Assembly (NCBI GenBank): GCA_023140905.1
Contig: JAGLKS010000070.1
Location: forward strand, 1 to 8,579
DNA length: 8,579 nucleotides
Source: Alphaproteobacteria bacterium
GTDB taxonomy: Bacteria > Pseudomonadota > Alphaproteobacteria > Micavibrionales > Micavibrionaceae
Reading direction: 5' to 3'
This document shows positions 1-6,074 of the stretch, one piece after another. The notes beneath the pieces are model-generated. The model ran no database searches. It had not been told where the DNA came from and saw nothing but the letters and a program-made list of their open reading frames with translations. Each line of letters opens with the position of its first letter. Positions within the stretch are counted from its first letter, which is position 1. A program made the translations under genes and the position numbers.

Positions 1-1
1 T

Positions 2-70
2 CATAATTCTATGGATGCATGGATTGAGCGGGCGTGGGATCTTGTTCGCAAGGATCTGGAGAAGAAATAA
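2..70 (+). CDS. C-terminal end of an unidentified protein (5' end outside the window)
   Basis: A reading frame open from the left edge gives 22 residues and ends at TAA (68-70). The visible tail is charged and helical (a Trp-rich stretch WIERAW, then DLVRKDLEKK), which suits a real C-terminus. The ending is vaguely like the final helix of MmcQ/YjbR-type DNA-binding proteins, but 22 residues are far too few to assign a family. The 159 bp that follow to the next gene, on the same strand, contain no strong terminator; there is only a 6-bp hairpin (83-88 with 95-100) without a T run. Confidence 0.45.
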   Translation, partial: HNSMDAWIERAWDLVRKDLEKK

Positions 71-120
71 AAGTCACTGGAATATCAATATGTGTTGATA
101 GGTAGGGGATAGACAAGATT

Positions 121-134
121 TTTGCCACGGCAAA
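121..134. promoter_or_regulatory. Operator-like dyad upstream of the Wzz-type gene
   Basis: TTTGCC (121-126) and GGCAAA (129-134) form a perfect 6-bp inverted repeat around AC, flanked by a direct repeat AAGATT at 115-120 and 133-138. It lies about 95 bp before the start codon of the gene at 230 and about 50 bp before the candidate -10 box TATAAT (182-187). A repressor or activator site is possible. No known operator is recognised and no clear -35 box pairs with the -10 candidate. Confidence 0.25.
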
Positions 135-216
135 GATTAACCTTTTGCATGCTTTGATATTCCTTTATCATAAAGTTTGAATATAATTAATAAGCCCTGA
201 CCTTGGAAGCATAAGT

Positions 217-223
217 AGAGGAG
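217..223 (+). promoter_or_regulatory. Shine-Dalgarno site of the Wzz-type gene
   Basis: AGAGGAG sits 6 nt before the ATG at 230. It is the best plus-strand ribosome-binding site in the window and fixes the start. A candidate -10 hexamer TATAAT lies 30 bp further upstream at 182-187. Confidence 0.75.
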
Positions 224-229
224 CCGATA

Positions 230-1162
230 ATGGAAAACGCCAATTCTTCTTCTGATGACGTTCGTTATGATAAGCAAAAAAACCAGCATTATTCTAAGGA
301 AATGAAAGGGCCGAGTTCTTCATATCACTATACGGTTATTACCGAAAAAACTTTATTTGATGTGTTAGGCGAGATTTGGCGAGCTAAATATATTATGGCA
401 GGATTTTCTATTCTTGCAGCGTTATTGGCTTTTGTCTTTATGAGTATAAGCCAGCGTTACTATCAAGCCGAGATGATTGTAGCACCAGCTAACCCTCTAG
501 GCATGATGACAATTTCCGGCGCTGAGCAGGGGATGGAAGGTACAATGAATGCCAATGTTTCCGCTACAAGGCAAGGTGGAGATGCATTTACAATCTTTGA
601 GGCTATTTATAATGGAGCGTCTGTAGCATCGTTTTTAGCGAAGGATGAGGCGTTTCTGAAAAAACTGGGTGAGGATCGCTGGAATATTTTTTCCGAAGCC
701 AAGACAAATTGGGACGCACAAACTATATCGGACTATTTGTCGAGACACGTACATATAGAACCGGTTAATGGGATGTCTTCACTTCGTCGTTTGAGTTATA
801 TGCATCCAGATAAAAAATTTGCATCAGAGCTTTTAGGTCGTATTCATCGTATTGCAGATGAAATTATTCGCGCACGAATTTTGGTACAGACAAACCAAAG
901 GATTACATATCTTAATAAAGCGCTAGCAAAGACGAACAACCCTGACCATAAACGCTCACTGGCTCGGCTGCTTATGGAACAGGAACGTCTAAAAATGATG
1001 GTGTCTCTTAATCAGGCATACGCTGCCTCTATCGTAGAGCCTGCTTACGTCTCAGTACGTACGTGTTGGCCAGACCCTTACGTTATATATGCTGTATTCA
1101 TTCTCGTTTCTATGGTTATTGGTTACATTGTTGCAACGGTTCTCACAAGAAGAACAGCTTAA
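230..1162 (+). CDS. Wzz/PCP-type polysaccharide chain-length determinant (lipopolysaccharide biosynthesis protein)
   Basis: This 310-residue inner-membrane protein has the two-helix architecture of polysaccharide co-polymerases, which set chain length of O-antigen, capsule or exopolysaccharide by acting on the Wzy polymerase. A polar Ser/Asn-rich cytoplasmic N-terminus (about 1-45) leads into membrane segment 1 (about 53-73). The periplasmic domain ends in a charged helix likely to be coiled-coil (about 205-265), followed by a proline-containing approach (Pro271, Pro281, Pro283) and membrane segment 2 (about 284-305). It ends in a short basic tail. There is no Walker A/B or Tyr-rich C-terminal kinase domain, so this is not a Wzc-type fusion. 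The start is ATG with a strong AGAGGAG. A probable partner is the outer-membrane export protein at 3458-5917. Family assignment rests on topology and C-terminal resemblance; the substrate is unknown. Confidence 0.8.
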   Translation: MENANSSSDDVRYDKQKNQHYSKEMKGPSSSYHYTVITEKTLFDVLGEIWRAKYIMAGFSILAALLAFVFMSISQRYYQAEMIVAPANPLGMMTISGAEQGMEGTMNANVSATRQGGDAFTIFEAIYNGASVASFLAKDEAFLKKLGEDRWNIFSEAKTNWDAQTISDYLSRHVHIEPVNGMSSLRRLSYMHPDKKFASELLGRIHRIADEIIRARILVQTNQRITYLNKALAKTNNPDHKRSLARLLMEQERLKMMVSLNQAYAASIVEPAYVSVRTCWPDPYVIYAVFILVSMVIGYIVATVLTRRTA

Positions 1163-1213
1163 TAGAGCTTTTGTTGGGAATGTTGACCTTGTGTATGACT
1201 AAGACAAGTACAG

Positions 1214-1233
1214 ACACCTTATCCATAGGGTGT
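1214..1233 (+). terminator. Weak terminator-like hairpin after the Wzz-type gene
   Basis: ACACCTTA (1214-1221) pairs with TAGGGTGT (1226-1233) over 8 bp, with one G-U pair, around the tetraloop TCCA. It starts 52 bp after the stop codon. What follows (GCATATTTAT) is U-rich but not a clean T run, so termination may be partial or may need Rho. Confidence 0.4.
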
Positions 1234-1303
1234 GCATATTTATAAATGTATAATATCAAGACGAGAATAGTATAAAGCCCCATTAATAAGAAAATACAAA
1301 TTG

Positions 1304-1317
1304 ATAACATGTGTTAT
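1304..1317. repeat. Operator-like inverted repeat in the spacer
   Basis: ATAACA and TGTTAT flank TG, a compact 6-2-6 dyad typical in size for a dimeric regulator. It is about 320 bp from the next start codon, so any regulatory role is uncertain. Confidence 0.25.
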
Positions 1318-1586
1318 ATCCTTAGCTTTTCCGGTAGTTTTACGACATACTATGACCAGAGATAGCCGTTTAACGTATTTTAACAAATATTTCTTTTCTT
1401 TCTTTATAAGTTTTCCACTTATTTACCCCATGATTGGCACGCATAATACAATAAAAGCGTACAGTAAAGGACGCCAGTCCTATTTCCGCGAATTCTTTGG
1501 TAAAAAGAGACTCTGTTTAACTGTTTTCAGAATGTAACAATAAAAATATTTTTATAATTTAGAAACTTCGAAAAAACTTGATGCTA

Positions 1587-1609
1587 TTTTAGTGATTTTT
1601 CGACTAAAA
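1587..1609. repeat. Inverted repeat just before the WaaE-like glycosyltransferase gene
   Basis: TTTTAGT (1587-1593) and ACTAAAA (1603-1609) form a 7-bp stem with a 9-nt loop, ending 16 bp before the GTG start codon. It could be an operator or a 5' UTR hairpin that limits translation. It is AT-rich and could be chance. Confidence 0.25.
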
Positions 1610-1625
1610 ATGTAGAAAGTTTTTT

Positions 1626-2489
1626 GTGAAAAAGGAACACAAATTTTTGAACAAACTACCTATAACAGTTTTAGTCATTACTAAAAACGAGGAGCAAAAA
1701 CTTGCTCGTTGTTTGGAGTCTGTATCAGACTTTTCTGAAGTAATAGTAATAGATTCCCAGAGTACAGATTTAACCAAAAAGATAGCCAAAAAATATAACG
1801 CAAAGGTTGTTGATTTTGTATGGAATAATTCCTACCCAAAGAAAAGGCAGTGGTGCATAGATACCCAAAATATAGGCCATGATTGGATATTGTGGCTTGA
1901 TGCTGATGAAGTCGTTACAGCTGAGTTTATTGGGGAAATATCAGTGATGTCCAATAATAGCCTGCCATTTTGTGGCTATTTTGTTAAAGGGCAATATGTT
2001 TGGAATAAGACAGTGCTAAAACACGGGCTGCAAAATAACAAGCTCGTTGTTTATAATAAATCTATGATTGCATTTCCTGTAGTGGATGATCTTGATGTTG
2101 GTGGCATGGGGGAAATTGAGGGGCATTTTCAGCCAATAAGAAAAGAAGGGTATGAGGATAAGCGAATTGGACAAATAAACAGCCCAATTTTGCATTATGC
2201 TTATGAAGATGAAATGGCTTGGAAAACGCGTCACGAAGGTTATGCGCATTGGGAAGCTTGTATGATTTTACGTGATGCTTATCCTAAAGACCCTGTTTTT
2301 TGGCGTGAAGCTCTGAAAAAAATAACAAGGAAAAGTGGCTTAAAGCCTATGCTTATTTTTATTTATTCTTATATAGTTAAGCTTGGGTTTTTAGATGGAA
2401 AGGCGGGGTTGGCATTTGCTTTAAGCCGGAAAACTTACTGTGACATGGTTCTGAAAGAACTGCGTTTGCTTAAGGGTAGGGCCTGTTAA
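1626..2489 (+). CDS. Family 2 glycosyltransferase, WaaE/KdtX-like
   Basis: The 287-residue product matches the LPS-core-type beta-glycosyltransferase branch of GT2 (WaaE-like; GT-A fold, nucleotide-sugar donor, cytoplasmic side of the inner membrane). It shows the opening strand TVLVITKNEE (14-23), the D-S-x-S-T-D loop (43-48), the metal-binding LDADE (91-95), a C-terminal-domain LHYAYED (189-195) and the family's late motif LGFLDGKAGLAFAL (253-266). Length is usual for the family. The start is uncertain: GTG at 1626 has only GAAAG upstream, whereas TTG at 1647 is in frame, has AAAGGAA (1631-1637) before it, and would make the protein begin right before the conserved strand. The rare Ile codon ATA appears six times in about the first 90 codons, and the gene looks more AT-rich than the export gene, so acquisition by transfer is possible. 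The acceptor could be LPS core or a capsule unit. Confidence 0.85.
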   Translation: MKKEHKFLNKLPITVLVITKNEEQKLARCLESVSDFSEVIVIDSQSTDLTKKIAKKYNAKVVDFVWNNSYPKKRQWCIDTQNIGHDWILWLDADEVVTAEFIGEISVMSNNSLPFCGYFVKGQYVWNKTVLKHGLQNNKLVVYNKSMIAFPVVDDLDVGGMGEIEGHFQPIRKEGYEDKRIGQINSPILHYAYEDEMAWKTRHEGYAHWEACMILRDAYPKDPVFWREALKKITRKSGLKPMLIFIYSYIVKLGFLDGKAGLAFALSRKTYCDMVLKELRLLKGRAC

Positions 2490-2503
2490 TTATGTATGAT
2501 TCT

Positions 2504-2532
2504 GTTTAAATTTAAACCCGTTAGGGTGCGGG
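2504..2532. terminator. Palindrome and weak hairpin between the convergent glycosyltransferase genes
   Basis: GTTTAAATTTAAAC (2504-2517) is a perfect 14-bp palindrome. It abuts CCCG (2517-2520) / CGGG (2529-2532), a 4-bp GC stem. Read on the minus strand the GC stem is followed by TTTAAATTT; on the plus strand it is followed by GCTGTTTTAC. The position, between two convergent stop codons 83 bp apart, suits a bidirectional transcription end, but the GC stem is short. Confidence 0.4.
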
Positions 2533-2571
2533 GCTGTTTTACTCTTGTTAAACGAAGTCATTAAGGCGAGT

Positions 2572-3441
2572 TTATTGAATCTTTTTTGTTCTCGCTAACT
2601 GGATTCCTGCGGGTTTCAGTAACTTATAAACCCATGGAATATTTGTTTTTAAATACCATGAGAATGTCTGTACGCATAAAATCCATAGATTTATAGCAGT
2701 AGGAACCATTCCCAGTGTTTCGCGGATAATGTATTGTTCTTTGCGGCCTTTCCACGCATTTTTCTGTGATATTCCGTCTTTCTCAAAGATGCAAATAGGT
2801 GCGTTGATATATTCTATTTCTTTGCATTCCCGTAAAAAACGGGTGGTAAAGTCATAATCTGAAGCAATTGAATAACGTAAGCTGTAGCGTAGTTCTAAAT
2901 CTCGTATCGTATGACGGCGATAGAGCATAGCTTGATGATGCGTAAACATTCCCCATTGAATATCCTCATGTGTGCGTGCGAGCTTAGTAACTGGATTTCT
3001 GCCGTTTTCTAGTTCTTCGAAGGCATCACCATAGACAAAATCAGGTGCTTTGGAACGTGTTAATACGTGAGAGATAGTCTCTAATGTTTGCGGCGTGGCT
3101 AAAGCATCTCCTGCATTCAGGAAAAGAAGATAATGTCCGCGTGCTATGTCAATACCGCAATTCATAGCATCGTAAATACCATCATCTTTTTGGCTAATAA
3201 ATCGAAAAGAATTTATGTTTGCACGTGTGTCACTGCGTTTCCGGCGCAGAAAATCCACAGTTTCATCATTAGATCCACCGTCTATAACCAGCCATTCGAA
3301 ATCAGTAAAGCCCTGTTCTTCCAATGAATTATAAGTTTTTGTTAGCCCCGTGTAATTGTCGAGTGTTACCGTAATGACACTCAATAACGGAAAGTGCTGG
3401 TTGTTGTAAAAAGATTCTGTTATTTGATGTGATTTGCTCAT
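2572..3441 (-). CDS. Family 2 glycosyltransferase, WcaE/WfgS-like
   Basis: The 289-residue GT-A glycosyltransferase has SVITVTLDN (21-29), VIDGGSNDET (52-61), the diagnostic S-Q-K-D-D-G-I-Y-D-A-M-N segment (83-94), LFLNAGD (106-112) in the DXD position, YGDA (137-140), HHQAMLYRR (168-176) and ASDYDF (193-198). These mark the exopolysaccharide/O-antigen subgroup that includes colanic-acid-type transferases; the sugar specificity cannot be read. The last 40 residues are hydrophobic and basic, consistent with membrane association. I chose ATG at 3441, which begins 16 nt after the stop of the export gene. A longer frame starting at TTG 3498 would overlap that gene and adds a hydrophobic leader not normal for the family. 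Neither start has a good Shine-Dalgarno, so translation is probably coupled to the upstream gene. It is co-transcribed with the gene ending at 3458. Confidence 0.87.
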   Translation of the reverse strand: MSKSHQITESFYNNQHFPLLSVITVTLDNYTGLTKTYNSLEEQGFTDFEWLVIDGGSNDETVDFLRRKRSDTRANINSFRFISQKDDGIYDAMNCGIDIARGHYLLFLNAGDALATPQTLETISHVLTRSKAPDFVYGDAFEELENGRNPVTKLARTHEDIQWGMFTHHQAMLYRRHTIRDLELRYSLRYSIASDYDFTTRFLRECKEIEYINAPICIFEKDGISQKNAWKGRKEQYIIRETLGMVPTAINLWILCVQTFSWYLKTNIPWVYKLLKPAGIQLARTKKIQ

Positions 3442-3457
3442 AAAAGAAATTAAACCA

Positions 3458-5917
3458 TTAATCGCGAATATCGTCAATAAAGACAGCTGTAACAGCAAGA
3501 TTGCTTAGGATTTGGGCAATTTCTCTGGCACCGTCAATGAAGCTGAATGGTGCTGGATCTCGTGGTACGACAATAGTAGAGCCGGGTGGAATAAAGATTG
3601 GTTTGTGGTTCCATGTGTTGACCTGCAAGGGCTGCGCGCTGCCATTGGGGTAAAGAACAAAAGCTCTGTCCTTGTCAGCATGGAACGTAAAGCTTCCGGC
3701 TTCGTGTATATAATTCAACGGTGCTTTATCACTGATGAATTGTAAGGCAGAAGGGGAGAGAACTTCACCTGTTACACGTACACTTAATGGACGTTTAGGG
3801 ACGTATAAGCGGTCCCCGTGTTCTAAAAGCATGTCCAGCTCTGGTTTTACACTTAAAACAGCAGGATCGGTTTCGACTGTAATACGTCCAACAGCTTGTA
3901 TTCGGGTTAGTTCCTGAGCAAGAGAGCGTACCATTTCAATTTGTGTGGCATCGGGACGATTTTTATCGTTTTTAACCGCATTTGCAAGAGATAGCTCCAT
4001 ATTACGAGCTGCTTTACGGAATCTAAGCTCCTCAGCGCGCCGCTCTGATTTGCGTGAGAATATGGCTCCAGTCGGGTAAGCCTGCTCTGTCAGCCCTCCG
4101 GCACGTTGAATAAGGCTGGATATAGTGTCACTGGGGAGTAGGTTATATTCGCCCGGATGGAGAATTTCTCCCTTAATATGGACGGTTTTTTCTTCCAGCT
4201 TGCGGTATTGTTGATTTACGCGAACACTATCTCCTGCAGATAATGTGTAATTTGTTCCTGAAGTCTCATTTAGACTTATGGTTATACGCTGTGTACCTGA
4301 GCGCTCATGTGCTTGTCCATTCTGTCCAAAGTTAGCAGAGGTTATTTCAATGGAGTCACGATTAGCTTCAAGGGTCATTCCACCGGCAACAGCCAGGATA
4401 TTATCAAGAGTGATCCCTTGTGCAACAGGATAGTGTCCAGGGTGTCTAACAGCTCCCCGTACGTGCACGGGTTGCTCTTTTAGATAAATTTTTAGAACAT
4501 CGTCATCTTTGTAAATGTCATTTGAAATACCACCATCTTTTGAGTTATTTTTAATACTTTTTGTATTAGAAGTGTACGCTTTGAACAGTGTTGATATCTC
4601 TTGGTTAGAGAAGAGTTTTATAACGTCGTTATTAGATAGAGATAGGTCAAATTTGTTTTTCAATACAGAACGAACCGGAAAACTTATATATTGGGTTGAA
4701 AACTGCTCTGTGTCCCATCTTTCAATAACACCCAATAAAGGATAGATATCATCATCTAATATATCAGGATTACTGAGAAGTTTTGCCAGTGTTTTATTGC
4801 GTGAGAGATCGTGTAAACCAGGTTTACGAGTTTGTCCGGTTAGCTTAATTGTTCCAGTTCGTTTTGCTTTGCCACTCATAACATTCAAAATGGAGCCATT
4901 ACTAAAAAGGGGGGTGGTGTGTGTATCTATTTCATCGATGTTTTCTTGCCCATTAGGTTCTGGATTTATGCGGATGAAGCGGTTTTGTCCAGGGATAAGA
5001 ACTCCTCCAGAAAGCTTTAACATTTCATCTAATGTTAGTTTTTCATTTTGATCGGCGGTACTTTTTGAACTTAGCCGCGGCAAAATTTCTTTTATTTCAT
5101 AAACACCCGGACGTTTAACAGATCCGGCAATAGCAAGTGTTGGGCCGACAGGTGGTATAATCAGCCGATCTCCGTCTTTTAGTGTCATGTCAGTTTGTGG
5201 AGCACCATCAAGCAATAATGCGTACAGATCAATTATAGAGCTATGTCCTGCGCGAACCAACTTTATTTGGCGCAAAGACCCATCTTTTGTTATTCCTCCG
5301 GCAGAGTTTAGTGCCTCTATAATACTGTGAAAGGCATTTAAGGTTTTGCGCCCCGGTTTCTTTACGTGTCCAACAACCAAGACCCCGATTTGCCGTACTT
5401 TTGATAAAGAAATATAGCTTTGAGTATTGGGCATTGTTGCAAGTTGTGCATTTAATAAATCGTGCAATTGGGCAAGGGTTTTCCCTGTTGCCGGCAGAGG
5501 AGGGATATCTTTAATGATGATGTGCCCTTGTGATGTTACCCTGTATATAGCCTGATCGCTTCGTTGTCCGGTGAATGTGATAAGAAGCTCATCGCCAAGA
5601 CCAAGGATAAAACTATCTTGAATAGCACCTATGGGGGTTCTGGAAGCCTCACTTTCAAAATCTGATGAAGCTGAACTATCAGTAAACAGGTCGTAGCCAA
5701 ATTGTTCAATTTCCTGTGAAAGGCGTTCTGTATAGAGTTTTTCTAGCGCAGAAGAATGAGTTTTTCTTTGTACCGGGGATGTGATTTCATAAGGCGTGTA
5801 GGCATTATAAAATTCATTATTTTGCGCAAAGCTTTGGGTTGTTAAGGCAGCGCTTGCCCAAAACACACAGAATGTAAATAATATAATGAAAGCTGAAGAG
5901 TGTAGATAAGAAACCAT
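3458..5917 (-). CDS. Large SLBB-repeat outer-membrane polysaccharide export protein (Wza/KpsD-like)
   Basis: The 819-residue secreted protein would form the outer-membrane/periplasmic channel for capsule or exopolysaccharide export. It has an N-terminal signal sequence (hydrophobic 8-24, likely cleavage after SFA-31) and no lipobox Cys, unlike Wza. A Poly_export domain follows at about 97-170 (starts LGLGDELLITF). Then come SLBB-like modules beginning near 176 (VLVVGHVKKPG), 261 (LAIAGSVKRPG), 357 (IKLTGQTRKPG), 484 (VHVRGAVRHPG), 579 (VHIKGEILHPG) and 712 (SVRVTGEVLSP). About 620-690 is a charged, helical insert. The C-terminus (about 795-815, REIAQILSNLAVTAVFI) is the amphipathic/hydrophobic helix seen at the end of this family. 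It is more than twice the length of Wza (about 380). It leads a two-gene operon with the glycosyltransferase. Start ATG 5917 fits the signal peptide, but no clear Shine-Dalgarno or promoter is visible. Confidence 0.9.
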   Translation of the reverse strand: MVSYLHSSAFIILFTFCVFWASAALTTQSFAQNNEFYNAYTPYEITSPVQRKTHSSALEKLYTERLSQEIEQFGYDLFTDSSASSDFESEASRTPIGAIQDSFILGLGDELLITFTGQRSDQAIYRVTSQGHIIIKDIPPLPATGKTLAQLHDLLNAQLATMPNTQSYISLSKVRQIGVLVVGHVKKPGRKTLNAFHSIIEALNSAGGITKDGSLRQIKLVRAGHSSIIDLYALLLDGAPQTDMTLKDGDRLIIPPVGPTLAIAGSVKRPGVYEIKEILPRLSSKSTADQNEKLTLDEMLKLSGGVLIPGQNRFIRINPEPNGQENIDEIDTHTTPLFSNGSILNVMSGKAKRTGTIKLTGQTRKPGLHDLSRNKTLAKLLSNPDILDDDIYPLLGVIERWDTEQFSTQYISFPVRSVLKNKFDLSLSNNDVIKLFSNQEISTLFKAYTSNTKSIKNNSKDGGISNDIYKDDDVLKIYLKEQPVHVRGAVRHPGHYPVAQGITLDNILAVAGGMTLEANRDSIEITSANFGQNGQAHERSGTQRITISLNETSGTNYTLSAGDSVRVNQQYRKLEEKTVHIKGEILHPGEYNLLPSDTISSLIQRAGGLTEQAYPTGAIFSRKSERRAEELRFRKAARNMELSLANAVKNDKNRPDATQIEMVRSLAQELTRIQAVGRITVETDPAVLSVKPELDMLLEHGDRLYVPKRPLSVRVTGEVLSPSALQFISDKAPLNYIHEAGSFTFHADKDRAFVLYPNGSAQPLQVNTWNHKPIFIPPGSTIVVPRDPAPFSFIDGAREIAQILSNLAVTAVFIDDIRD

Positions 5918-6074
5918 AGCATTATTAATTTTACGTATTTAAAAGCTTTATTCGATGTGAATAAGCAAAAAGGAAAGCGAATGCTCCTGCATACTACATG
6001 CTTTTGTATGGTTTGTGAATGTTATAGTTTTCTTATAGTTTCTTGGGCTGACTATGTCTTAAGCGGAACTACTA
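5918..6074. other. 157-bp spacer between the Na/Pi gene and the export operon, with an 11-bp-period direct repeat
   Basis: This space must hold the end of the Na/Pi transcript and any promoter of the export operon, both on the minus strand. TTATAGTTT occurs at 6022-6030 and 6033-6041, exactly 11 bp apart, the spacing of tandem sites read from one helix face. CATAC (5990s) and GTATG (6006-6010) form a short dyad. I find no convincing -35/-10 pair and no strong terminator. Read-through from the Na/Pi gene into the export operon is therefore possible. Confidence 0.4.

Larger units (their letters stand above)
1163..1625. other. 463-bp AT-rich intergenic region without a convincing gene
   Basis: No frame here has both a good ribosome-binding site and a family-like product. 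The longest plus-strand frame (1301-1537, 78 residues, TTG start, no Shine-Dalgarno) has one hydrophobic patch and is probably noise. Structures present are a hairpin just after the Wzz-type gene (1214-1233), a dyad at 1304-1317, a short GGAC/GTCC hairpin at 1469-1480, a 12-bp A5-TA-T5 palindrome (1542-1553) and a 7-bp dyad at 1587-1609. TATAAT occurs at 1249-1254 and 1553-1558, but without a -35 hexamer at proper spacing. The region presumably holds the 3' end of one transcript and the promoter of the next gene. Confidence 0.6.

Noticed and set aside
1301..1537. 78-residue plus-strand reading frame with one hydrophobic patch
   Set aside because: TTG start with no ribosome-binding site, internal ATG at 1352 likewise unsupported, no family resemblance, and located in AT-rich spacer DNA.
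3442..3498. Longer start (TTG 3498) for the second glycosyltransferase, giving an N-terminal hydrophobic leader
   Set aside because: No ribosome-binding site, 41-bp overlap with the export gene, and the extra residues precede the normal family start; ATG 3441 is simpler.
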